From positions 248,001 through 312,000 of the forward strand of contig NZ_JAIKLE010000002.1 in the NCBI RefSeq assembly GCF_022267315.1: DNA of 64,000 nucleotides. The letters are read 5' to 3'. Under the pieces are notes generated by a model. That model was not told where the DNA came from, did no database searches, and saw only the letters and a program-made list of their open reading frames with translations. Every line of letters begins with the position of its first letter. Positions within the stretch are counted from its first letter, which is position 1. This document shows positions 38,752 through 46,676 of the stretch, one piece after another. The DNA comes from Maribellus maritimus (GTDB lineage: Bacteria > Bacteroidota > Bacteroidia > Bacteroidales > Prolixibacteraceae). A program made the position numbers and the translations under genes.

Positions 38752-39336
38752 ATGTCATTCACACTCGAAATTGGAGAAAAAGCGATAGATTTTAATTTAC
38801 CGGGCACCGACGGCAAAACTTATTCACTTGAAAACTTCAAAGATTCAAAATATCTCGTAGTGTTTTTTACATGTAATCACTGTCCGTATGTAATTGGAAG
38901 CGATGAAGTGACAAGAAAGACTGTTGAGCGTTTTCAGCCTTTAGGTGTAGAGTTTGTGGGGATTAACTCGAACAGTAAATATACAAATGAGGACGATGAT
39001 TTTCCACATATGGTTGAACGGATGAAGGATTATAAATTTCCCTGGAAGTATTTATATGATGAGTCTCAGGAAGTGGCTGAGGCATACGGAGCTCTGCGAA
39101 CACCTCATTTTTATGTTTTTGATGAAAACCGTAGGCTGGTATATACAGGCAGAGGGGTAGATAATCCGCGGGATGTATCAAAAATGACTGTAAATGATTT
39201 GGAACGAACTCTGGAAGAACTTACTTCAGGCAAACCCATCTCTGTTTCACTCACCAATCCAATTGGATGTAATGTTAAATGGGAAGGAAAAGATAAACAC
39301 TGGATGCCCGCAGAAGCTTGTGATTTAGTCTTTTAA
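38752..39336 (+). CDS. Thioredoxin-fold (AhpC/TSA-like) protein
   Basis: 194 residues, no signal peptide. The peroxiredoxin/TlpA-like fold is visible from [25 protein letters not shown] and [17 protein letters not shown]. The CNHC motif occupies the redox position, matching the thioredoxin-family proteins annotated as redoxin-domain in many Bacteroidota. The C-terminus has a conserved GCNVKWEGK segment. Disulfide reductase or peroxidase activity is inferred. Divergent from ligA. Confidence 0.85.
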   Translation: MSFTLEIGEKAIDFNLPGTDGKTYSLENFKDSKYLVVFFTCNHCPYVIGSDEVTRKTVERFQPLGVEFVGINSNSKYTNEDDDFPHMVERMKDYKFPWKYLYDESQEVAEAYGALRTPHFYVFDENRRLVYTGRGVDNPRDVSKMTVNDLERTLEELTSGKPISVSLTNPIGCNVKWEGKDKHWMPAEACDLVF

Positions 39337-39343
39337 TCACAAA

Positions 39344-39829
39344 CTAAGTACTTTGATTGCGCCCGGTATTTCTCAAATTTAGTTTCATTTGGTACAAGTG
39401 AAATCCTTTTGCCCAAAAATCGGGAATCATATCTTCCTGTTCAAATCCTAGTTTTTCGTAGAACTTGAAGGCCAATTGTGAGGTTCTGACGATTACTGTA
39501 TGGATATCCGGCCTGTTTCTAATAGCAGACAAGCGATGGATGGTTAATTCTTTACCAATTCCCTTTTTATGGAAATCGGGATGGATCATGTCCCATGCAA
39601 TTCTGGCTGTATTTTTTTCAGCAAAGTAATTGATTCCGCCTGCACCAATTATCTTCCGGTTTCCTTCCACCACAAAATAGTCTTCCAGTTGATTTTTAAG
39701 ATAATCCTTAAAATCCTTTTCTTCTGAAGGATCAAAAAAAGCGGGTGTGTTGAAGCGAAACAACTCAAGTACCTTTAATTGGTCAGCGGTTGTATATTTT
39801 CGTATTAATTTTGAAGGTGTTTTTTTCAT
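39344..39829 (-). CDS. GNAT family N-acetyltransferase
   Basis: 161 residues. The acetyl-CoA loop is seen as HKKGIGKELTIHRL (motif A, Q/RxxGxG/A variant), preceded by VVEGNRKIIGAGGINYF and followed by RTSQLAFKFYEKLGFEQED. Family members acetylate amines, aminoglycosides or protein N-termini; the acceptor cannot be told. Cytosolic. Convergent with the thioredoxin-fold gene, 7 nt apart. Confidence 0.85.
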   Translation of the reverse strand: MKKTPSKLIRKYTTADQLKVLELFRFNTPAFFDPSEEKDFKDYLKNQLEDYFVVEGNRKIIGAGGINYFAEKNTARIAWDMIHPDFHKKGIGKELTIHRLSAIRNRPDIHTVIVRTSQLAFKFYEKLGFEQEDMIPDFWAKGFHLYQMKLNLRNTGRNQST

Positions 39830-39866
39830 CTGGCCTTAAAATTAGTGGAATTCCGGATTCCGAAGT

Positions 39867-40979
39867 TTAGTTTGTATTTCTAAAACTATCCTTTCCGTCG
39901 GTTAGCCAGGTGAGCGAAAAACGAACAAAAACATTTTCAGTGTAATCATCTTTTTCGAAAAACAGTCCGATATCACCGTTTGAAAGAACCGTCATTGAAG
40001 AATAGGCAGATTCTCCTGCATAAATTGTTTTTCCTTCCGACCATGTTTTTCCTTCGTCGTAACTAACCCTGACAGTCATGTTTTTACGCTCATTTTCTGA
40101 ATTTGCATTGGCAAACAGAAGTCGGTTTTTATCAGCTCCGTCATTTACTGAAGTGTAGCGGATGATACTTGCATTACAACCCGGGTCTGCAAGGGCAGGG
40201 GCAGGCGCGCTTTTCCAGGTTTTTCCTTTATCTGTAGAGGTATGAACAAAACGTGTGTTTTTATCTCGGTCAACACGGCTGTTAATCATCCATGTGCCGT
40301 CCTCCAATTCAATTATTTTTGATTCGTCTGCCAACTCAATTGGTGTGTCGATTACAAACCAGCTTTTTCCGTTGTCGTTGCTGCCAAATATGTGGAGCCC
40401 GTTTTCAAGGTTAACCAGTGTATGAAGCATTGTTCCGGTGCGGGTTTGTATTCCTCGTCCCGACGTGATAAATTTGAAATTGTCTCTCCATTCCGGTTTG
40501 GATATTTGAGTGGTAATATCAAAAGGAGAGCTCCATGTTTTTCCGTTATCGCTGCTTTTTACATATTGTAAATAGTACACGTCTTTTTCATTGTCCAAGT
40601 CCATAAAATTAAAAAATAGAAAAATAGTCCCGTTTTTTTTATCCACAATCATCGATGGGTCTGAAGCCGACTGTCCCGGGGGATAATCGACTACTGTTTC
40701 GATGTCGGACCAGGAATCTCCGTTGTCGCTGCTTCTGCGAATGACGATGTTGATGTTTCTGTTTCCTTTTAAATCGGCGCAGGAAGGAACACGTTCGTCA
40801 ATAGCAACAATCAAATCGCCATTGGGTGCTGTAACAATTGATGGAATTCTGTAGCAGGAAACACCAGGCCGCAGTTCTGCGCTAAACAGATTTGTAAACT
40901 CCGGATTCCTGATTTTCTTCGCTTGAGCGTAACCAACCAACGATGGAACGATAAAAAGGATCAAAAACAGGTATTTCAT
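39867..40979 (-). CDS. Exo-alpha-sialidase (GH33), secreted
   Basis: 370 residues from the ATG at 40979 with signal peptide MKYLFLILFIVPSLVGYAQA (an ATG two codons earlier at 40985 is possible). The sialidase catalytic set is visible: the YRIP arginine motif (Arg44), DERVPSCADL with the likely acid/base Asp, SAYSSMTVL with the likely nucleophile Tyr, and Arg in ERKNMTVRVSYD. Five Asp boxes include SSDNGDSW, SSDNGKTW, SNDNGKSW, STDKGKTW and SYDEGKTW. It should release terminal sialic acid from glycoconjugates. It closes a run that includes a methyltransferase gene 11 nt upstream. Confidence 0.9.
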   Translation of the reverse strand: MKYLFLILFIVPSLVGYAQAKKIRNPEFTNLFSAELRPGVSCYRIPSIVTAPNGDLIVAIDERVPSCADLKGNRNINIVIRRSSDNGDSWSDIETVVDYPPGQSASDPSMIVDKKNGTIFLFFNFMDLDNEKDVYYLQYVKSSDNGKTWSSPFDITTQISKPEWRDNFKFITSGRGIQTRTGTMLHTLVNLENGLHIFGSNDNGKSWFVIDTPIELADESKIIELEDGTWMINSRVDRDKNTRFVHTSTDKGKTWKSAPAPALADPGCNASIIRYTSVNDGADKNRLLFANANSENERKNMTVRVSYDEGKTWSEGKTIYAGESAYSSMTVLSNGDIGLFFEKDDYTENVFVRFSLTWLTDGKDSFRNTN

Positions 40980-40990
40980 AAACATAAAAT

Positions 40991-41869
40991 TTACAGCTTT
41001 TTTACAGAAGTTGCATCATAACCGGTTTGATTTACCAGGTGATTATTTACTTCAAAGATACTGTTGTCAAGAAATTCTTCAATAAAAGACAAACCGGGAG
41101 CATAGTAAAATGAACCTCCTTTTTTTAGCGAATGAAGAATTTCCATGTATTTTTTTGCATACCTGATATAATCACCATCTTTTCTGAAATGATGGTGTGC
41201 AAAGTGGTTTGAAAATCCAAGATTGCTGATAATTGTTCCCCATTTGTTGTTTTCAAAGCGATATTCAAACCAGTCGAATTGGGAACAATAGTTTTCATTT
41301 TGAACCATTCGGTCAAATCCAAAAGATTCAATACCAATGCTTTGTAAATGTTTAACAAGCGCTGCCGATTTACCGCAACCGATATCCAAAACTGGTTCAA
41401 CTATGTGTGATAAATTGATTTTTAACAATTCAATTTGCAGTTGAGGACTGTATTCGTCACATACCACGCATTCAACCATTGAACTGCTTTTTTTGTATAT
41501 CTTCTCGGCAAATGGGTTGGTTTCTGTTAACCAGGTTTTAAGCTTTTTATAGTGAATGCTGGCGATTTTATCAATGTCGTTCTCCTGTTTTAAGGACTGA
41601 AACAAATCAGAATAAATGGTTTTTAAGCGTGCTTTTGCAGCTTCATCAAACGAATAATACTGGTTTACACGGTAGAATTCTTCCAGTGCATTTTGGGTTG
41701 CATAATCAATCAAAAGGTTTTCATTTTTGCTGTTTATTTCCTTGTATTGGCGTGCAATTCTTTTTGTTTCATCAATAAACTGAAATAAGCTGCTGATGTT
41801 GGAACTAAACAGGTTTTTACCCTTGTTGTAGCGGATCTGTCTATTAATATTTTCTTTGATGTTTTGCAT
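40991..41869 (-). CDS. Class I SAM-dependent methyltransferase
   Basis: 292 residues. Motif I PVLDIGCGKSAALVKHL (about 155-172) followed by GIESFGFDRM and the acidic IISNLGFSNHF region mark a Rossmann-type SAM methyltransferase. The first ~120 residues are helical with a VECVVCDEYSP segment just before the SAM domain, which may be a substrate-recognition part. Acceptor unknown. It lies 3 nt after the esterase gene and just before the sialidase, so all three probably share a transcript. Confidence 0.85.
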   Translation of the reverse strand: MQNIKENINRQIRYNKGKNLFSSNISSLFQFIDETKRIARQYKEINSKNENLLIDYATQNALEEFYRVNQYYSFDEAAKARLKTIYSDLFQSLKQENDIDKIASIHYKKLKTWLTETNPFAEKIYKKSSSMVECVVCDEYSPQLQIELLKINLSHIVEPVLDIGCGKSAALVKHLQSIGIESFGFDRMVQNENYCSQFDWFEYRFENNKWGTIISNLGFSNHFAHHHFRKDGDYIRYAKKYMEILHSLKKGGSFYYAPGLSFIEEFLDNSIFEVNNHLVNQTGYDATSVKKL

Positions 41870-41872
41870 AAT

Positions 41873-42799
41873 TTAGCTTAGCGCATGTTTGTGCACGAAG
41901 GTAACGATTTCGTTCATAGCTTCTGTTGCCTCCGGGAAAAACGGCGATAACAGAGGGTAACAGTGTATCATTTCCTTGCCTGGTTTAAAGGTAATATCGT
42001 TGCCGGCTTTTTTTGCTTTTTCATAAAATGATTTACTGTCATCGAAGAGCTCGTCAGCCTCTCCCGCACTGATAAAAACAGGAGGAAGTCCCGATAAATC
42101 TCCGGCCAGTGGAGATATATACGGAGATTTTACATCGTTTTTCCCTGTATAATAGTGGCTGAAGACATTCCAACTGTTGTGTGGTGCCAACGATACGCTG
42201 TTTTTTGTTTTATAGGATGCGCCCGAACAGCTTAAATCGGTCCACGGCTGAATGGCAACAGCGGCATTTGGTAAGGGAATTTTTTTATCGCGAAGAGCCA
42301 GAAGCGTTGCCAGGCAAAGTCCTCCACCTGCCGATTCTCCCATAATGATTATATTTTCAGGTTTGTATCCTTTTTCCAGAACTGCCTCGTAAACTTTTAC
42401 AGAATCGTTTAAAGCTGCCGGATACGGATTTTCAGGAGCAAGTCCGTATTCGTACAACAGATTTGTCATTCCCGTTTGCAAAGCAATTTTCGACACAATA
42501 TTTCGATGGTCGTTACACGAACCGGAAACATAGCCGCCTCCGTGTACATAAAAAATTAATTTATCAGCGCGGGTGTTTGCAGGTACTATCCATTCTGAGG
42601 TGACCATGTTAATAACTTCAGGTTTTATCTGAATGCCTTTGGGTAATTTGCCAAACCGTTCAGCTCCTTTTTCGCAGCTTGCTCTGAATTTTAGAACCGA
42701 CTGAACATCCCATCCCATTGTTTCTTTTTGTAACCTGCCCTTAAAAAAGTGACGGTTTCGCATTAGTCCAATAAATACTTTACTTTTTAAACTTGCCAT
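41873..42799 (-). CDS. Alpha/beta hydrolase (HSL-type esterase)
   Basis: 308 residues from the ATG at 42799 (MASLKSKVFIG); the earlier TTG at 42820 is rejected. HGGGYVSG (86-93) is the oxyanion motif of hormone-sensitive-lipase-type esterases, and GESAGG carries Ser156. Asp in AGEADELFDD and His in KEMIHCYPLL complete the triad. No signal peptide. Next to a sialidase it could remove O-acetyl groups, but nothing in the sequence shows that. Confidence 0.87.
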   Translation of the reverse strand: MASLKSKVFIGLMRNRHFFKGRLQKETMGWDVQSVLKFRASCEKGAERFGKLPKGIQIKPEVINMVTSEWIVPANTRADKLIFYVHGGGYVSGSCNDHRNIVSKIALQTGMTNLLYEYGLAPENPYPAALNDSVKVYEAVLEKGYKPENIIIMGESAGGGLCLATLLALRDKKIPLPNAAVAIQPWTDLSCSGASYKTKNSVSLAPHNSWNVFSHYYTGKNDVKSPYISPLAGDLSGLPPVFISAGEADELFDDSKSFYEKAKKAGNDITFKPGKEMIHCYPLLSPFFPEATEAMNEIVTFVHKHALS

Positions 42800-42857
42800 A
42801 ACTTTTATTTTTTGCAGCAAATTTCTTCTTTCTTCAAGGCAGTTTACTTCACCTATG

Positions 42858-43442
42858 TTAACTTTTTCTGCTTTGATGTAAATTATTCCGAATGCGACTT
42901 AAGGACTGAGGGGCAATTCCCAAAAAAGAAGCCAGATGCTTTAACGGGATTTTTTGCAGCAGGTCTGCAGGATAGGTCTCTTGTAAAATTTCATATCTTT
43001 TTTCGGCAGTTAGAACTTTTGAATCGAGCATCAGTTTTTCGGTAAATTCCTGTATCTCATTTAAAAGTTTGCGCATAAAAATGTTCCACGAATTTATTTT
43101 TTCCAGTTGTTTGTATTGTTTGTAACTGATTTCCCAAACCACAGTTTTTTCAAGTGCCTGAATACTTTCGTTGGCGGGACTTTGGTTGCGAAAGCTGATT
43201 TTTGATGTAAAACAATAAGGCGCCAAAGCAAAGGTTTTAGTAATATCTTCTCCGTCGATGTTGCAAAAGAAGCGAATCAGTCCCCGTTCAAAGAAATAGA
43301 AATGATGACACACTTTTCCTTCCTGAAGTATAATTTCGTCTTTACTGAAAATTTTTTTTTGAAATTCTCTTTTGATATCGTTCCAGTCGTTTTCTGAAAG
43401 GGTGATGTATCGGTTTATGAAGTCTTTTAAAAGGTCTGGCAT
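42858..43442 (-). CDS. Crp/Fnr family transcriptional regulator
   Basis: 194 residues. The N-terminal cyclic-nucleotide-binding fold (KDEIILQEGKVCHHFYFFERGLIRFF) is followed by a dimerisation helix and a C-terminal helix-turn-helix (IPLKHLASFLGIAPQSLSRIRNNL). No Cys pattern of Fnr-type iron-sulfur sensing is evident. It lies 58 nt upstream of the esterase gene on the same strand, so it may control that run; this is inference. Confidence 0.88.
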   Translation of the reverse strand: MPDLLKDFINRYITLSENDWNDIKREFQKKIFSKDEIILQEGKVCHHFYFFERGLIRFFCNIDGEDITKTFALAPYCFTSKISFRNQSPANESIQALEKTVVWEISYKQYKQLEKINSWNIFMRKLLNEIQEFTEKLMLDSKVLTAEKRYEILQETYPADLLQKIPLKHLASFLGIAPQSLSRIRNNLHQSRKS

Positions 43443-43622
43443 ACTGTTTCTTAAATTGAAAAAGCCAATTTTCAGCCTTTAAAGTTATGTTTTTTCTGTG
43501 ATTATAAAAGGAGTGAACTCAAAGCCGATAATCGATTCTGTGGTTCAGAAGTAAACCAGGTTTCACCAGGAAAGTTTGACCCGAAACAAACCAACTTTTG
43601 TGTCATCGAATGTTAGCAAGGT

Positions 43623-44768
43623 TTAACTCCAAAAGAATATAATTCCTGAACGGGGATATATCGTGTCCCGCGAATAAATGCTGTATTTTTTTAATCTTTT
43701 ATCTAAATTTATTTTGAACGTATCGTCTTTTTGAGCAAAATAAGTTATGTAGTCTACATTTTTAATGCCCTTAGGATATCGGAATGTAAATTTCGGATTT
43801 GTTGTTGGTTCAGCAATTACGAAATAAAAGCGGTTATTTTCTTTCATTAACGGGATGCCAAACGAAACTTTTGCTTTATAAAATCTCGATTTTTCTTTCT
43901 GCAAAATATATTTTCGTACGATTGAATCAGAAACGCTGACTTCGATGCCCTGAATCAGGACCCCTTTGTTTTCGGTGTTAATTAAATTCACACTAAACTC
44001 GGAGATATTGTCTGATTCGTTGTCTTCTTTGTCGTAAAAATTTATTTTTAAACTTAAAGTATCCTTGACAAATGCGTACAAATCCTGCTGCGACAAGCTG
44101 TTAAAAAAAGCCGGAGAGTTGTCTAAAAACAGAATTTCCCGCATAAAAACATTCTCATCATTAAGCCAATAATCTAAACTCTGCTCGTCGAAAGCAAAAA
44201 TGACTTTTAATTTGGGGCTGGAAAGTTTGTTTGAAAAGTGTTTTGTTGATATTAAATTTTGATTCTGAATAAAATAACCGGAACTCGAAATTTTATAGTT
44301 GTTAATATTAATGTCGTTATCAAGTTCCACTATTTCAACGTCATACTGGTATTCATCCCGGTATATCAAATTCCCGTCCAAATATTTTTTTATTACACTG
44401 TTAAATAACTGCTCGCCATATTTTTCACCGATAATTGATTTTATATTTTTTAATATAAACTGTTTTCGCTGACTATAGGAAAACATTTCCAGCATCAGGG
44501 AATCCCCCTGAATGGTTTCAACCAATCTTTTTTTCTCTAAATCGTTATTTGTATTTCTTAAATAGAATTCGAAAAAAATGCCGATAACAAAAATGGTAAA
44601 CAATGAAGAAAACAATGTAAGATAAATGTTTTCTACAATTTCACTGAATGTAGCATTATCATCGTAAAAAAATTCCCGGTATCCCCAGGCCATAAGAACA
44701 ATAATAACGACAAGCGACAGAAAGAAGATCCAAATTTTGTGTGTTAAGATTTTTTTTGCAAGACTCAT
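43623..44768 (-). CDS. Unknown two-TM protein in the VanX/Ddl/MurF cluster
   Basis: 381 residues. TM segments lie near 12-29 and 48-69. The remainder (about 70-381) is soluble, with a helical part to about 130 and then a long beta-rich region (NNYKISSSGYFIQNQ; GVLIQGIEVSVSDSIV; FRYPKGIKNVDYITYF). No family recognised. Its start is 4 nt after the VanX stop, so it belongs to the same operon. An SMODS-like or sensor role cannot be argued from sequence. High A/T and Ile/Asn/Lys-rich composition fits the rest of this cluster more than the flanks. Confidence 0.75.
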   Translation of the reverse strand: MSLAKKILTHKIWIFFLSLVVIIVLMAWGYREFFYDDNATFSEIVENIYLTLFSSLFTIFVIGIFFEFYLRNTNNDLEKKRLVETIQGDSLMLEMFSYSQRKQFILKNIKSIIGEKYGEQLFNSVIKKYLDGNLIYRDEYQYDVEIVELDNDININNYKISSSGYFIQNQNLISTKHFSNKLSSPKLKVIFAFDEQSLDYWLNDENVFMREILFLDNSPAFFNSLSQQDLYAFVKDTLSLKINFYDKEDNESDNISEFSVNLINTENKGVLIQGIEVSVSDSIVRKYILQKEKSRFYKAKVSFGIPLMKENNRFYFVIAEPTTNPKFTFRYPKGIKNVDYITYFAQKDDTFKINLDKRLKKYSIYSRDTIYPRSGIIFFWS

Positions 44769-44772
44769 AAGT

Positions 44773-45480
44773 TTAAATATTTAGAACACCACCATAAAAT
44801 GCTTTTCTTTTTGTTAAACTGGCCCAAAATTGATTTCCATAGTCATAATGCCACCATTCCTCAGGATAATTTGTAAAACCAAAATGGGTGAGTAAATTAT
44901 ATAATAATCTTCTGTTTTTTTGAAATTTTAAATCATTTTCTGAAGAACAATACAATTCGTAATAATCTGTTTTTGCACGTTCCCCAAAGTAATCAAATTC
45001 TGTTCCCATTTGTAACTCATTTCCTTTTGAGTCAATGATTGTAATGTCTATCGCCCCTCCGGTCAGGTGCGGAGAAGGTTTATCGGAATCAGTTGATGGA
45101 ACAGAAACATATCTTTCGGTTTTCTTTAAAAGAAGAGCCTCTTCAATATCCGGGTTTTTTGAACGCAATTCCTCTTTATGTTTTTCAAAAAGAGCATGTT
45201 GTACAGTGGTTGGCCGCCACACATCCCAAACCAGGAATTTATATCCTTCGGGTAAATACTTTGCTGCTTCAACTAATTTTTTTGCAAGGCCTTCTCTGCA
45301 GTAGCATATTTCTAATGCTCCAGCTATTTTCTGTTCAAAATATTGTGATTTAACCGTAATATATTTTGGGGCAAAATCATTCAAAGGTATCAAAGGTTCA
45401 TGATTTTCCCGGATGGGCATATCTTTCCATCCTTTAATTGACAGATTTTGTGGTATTGAGTTGTTTACGTCAATTTCCAT
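44773..45480 (-). CDS. VanX-type D-alanyl-D-alanine dipeptidase (M15D)
   Basis: 235 residues with no signal peptide, so cytosolic like VanX. The M15D signature SPHLTGGAIDI places zinc ligands His138 and Asp145; EEWWHYD gives catalytic Glu208 and zinc ligand His211; Arg89 in DVWRP matches the VanX active-site Arg. All key residues are therefore present. VanX hydrolyses free D-Ala-D-Ala and spares D-Ala-D-Lac. It lies 2 nt downstream of the Ddl-like ligase, an arrangement that only makes sense if the two act on related dipeptides. Confidence 0.88.
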   Translation of the reverse strand: MEIDVNNSIPQNLSIKGWKDMPIRENHEPLIPLNDFAPKYITVKSQYFEQKIAGALEICYCREGLAKKLVEAAKYLPEGYKFLVWDVWRPTTVQHALFEKHKEELRSKNPDIEEALLLKKTERYVSVPSTDSDKPSPHLTGGAIDITIIDSKGNELQMGTEFDYFGERAKTDYYELYCSSENDLKFQKNRRLLYNLLTHFGFTNYPEEWWHYDYGNQFWASLTKRKAFYGGVLNI

Positions 45481-45482
45481 GT

Positions 45483-46649
45483 TTATCCTTTTCCCAACTT
45501 TAAAGAGTTCGTGTTTAACGAAAATATATTTTGGTTATAACTTACCATGTAGTTTTCTTTTTCTCTGTTTTGTTTTAAAGCTAGTTCAATTAACTCGTTG
45601 GTTAGCATTGTAAAATCCATATCAGATGCCTCCCACAAATAAAAGGACAGAGAACCCGGAATGGAGTTTATTTCATTAACATATACCGTGTTATCTTTTT
45701 TGTTTATCAAAAAATCGATACGTGCAACTCCGCCACTGTTGAGAACCTTAAACGTTTGTTTTGCCAATTCCTGGATCTGTTTTGTTAGTTCCGGCGCAAT
45801 TTGGGCAGGTATTTGGCGTTTGGCACTGCTCATTCCTTTTGAATTGCCTCCTTTGGTTGTGTATTTATCGTTGTAGCTTAATATGTCGCCACTTTTTAAA
45901 GGTTCTTCACATACAGAAGCATTTTGTTTATCCGAATTTCCTATAACAGAACAATTGATTTCCTGAAGGTCTGATACAAGTTTTTCAACCAAAATCCGGT
46001 TTGAAAATTCGCCCGCCAACTCCACTGCACTTTCCAATTCTTCTTCATTTTTGGCTGTGGTTATTCCCACACTTGAACCTAAATTTGATGGTTTTACAAT
46101 TAGAGGGTAAGCTAATTTGTTTATTTTTTTCAGAATTTCCTGTTTGTTGATGTGCCATTCTTTATCGTAAAACCACAAATAGTCCACTACCGGCAATCCG
46201 CTTTCTTTTAAAATCATCTTCATCACAATTTTATCCATGCCGGTAGACGAGGATAATACATTGCTGCCTACATAGGGAATATTTTTTAACTCCAAAAAAC
46301 CCTGAAGTGTCCCATCTTCTCCGTTTGAGCCATGGATAACGGGAAAAACAACATCAACAGAAGCTATTAATTTCAGGCTCCATAATGTTTTTTTGTATAA
46401 ATTAAAATTATTGGAATGGGTATCAATAATAATCTCTGTACACTCTTTGATGATTTTTTCTTCTGATTTGTATGTCTCAACTTCCAGCAAAACATCGCCC
46501 GTTAACCACTTTCCTGCTTTGTTAATATATATGGGTATTACATTATATTTGTTTTTGTCGATAGCGTTGATAGCCTGCAAAGCTGAAATTACAGAAATTT
46601 CATGTTCAACCGACCTGCCACCAAATATAACACCTATGTTTGTTTTCAT
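45483..46649 (-). CDS. D-alanine-D-alanine ligase family enzyme, divergent type
   Basis: 388 residues. An ATP-grasp enzyme with the Ddl N-terminus GVIFGGRSVEHEISVIS (Glu15), NLGSSVG, ARIDF (Arg310) and NEINSIPG (Asn327). The omega loop reads ILSYNDKYTTKGGNSKGMSS: Lys262-Tyr263 resemble the Ddl Lys-Tyr pair rather than the VanA His, but the loop is extended and the usual PGxTxxS segment is replaced by PGSLSFYLWEA. A short C-terminal tail (about 20 residues) follows the domain. It probably makes D-Ala-D-Ala or D-Ala-D-X. Most Bacteroidota have one Ddl in the mur cluster, so this is likely a second copy. Confidence 0.85.
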   Translation of the reverse strand: MKTNIGVIFGGRSVEHEISVISALQAINAIDKNKYNVIPIYINKAGKWLTGDVLLEVETYKSEEKIIKECTEIIIDTHSNNFNLYKKTLWSLKLIASVDVVFPVIHGSNGEDGTLQGFLELKNIPYVGSNVLSSSTGMDKIVMKMILKESGLPVVDYLWFYDKEWHINKQEILKKINKLAYPLIVKPSNLGSSVGITTAKNEEELESAVELAGEFSNRILVEKLVSDLQEINCSVIGNSDKQNASVCEEPLKSGDILSYNDKYTTKGGNSKGMSSAKRQIPAQIAPELTKQIQELAKQTFKVLNSGGVARIDFLINKKDNTVYVNEINSIPGSLSFYLWEASDMDFTMLTNELIELALKQNREKENYMVSYNQNIFSLNTNSLKLGKG

Positions 46650-46676
46650 TTTATTCTTTTGTATTTAAGTTATTAT

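Noticed and set aside
39867-42799. A sialic-acid catabolic (nan) operon
   Set aside because: Only the sialidase fits; no nanA, nanE, mutarotase or sialic acid transporter is in the window.
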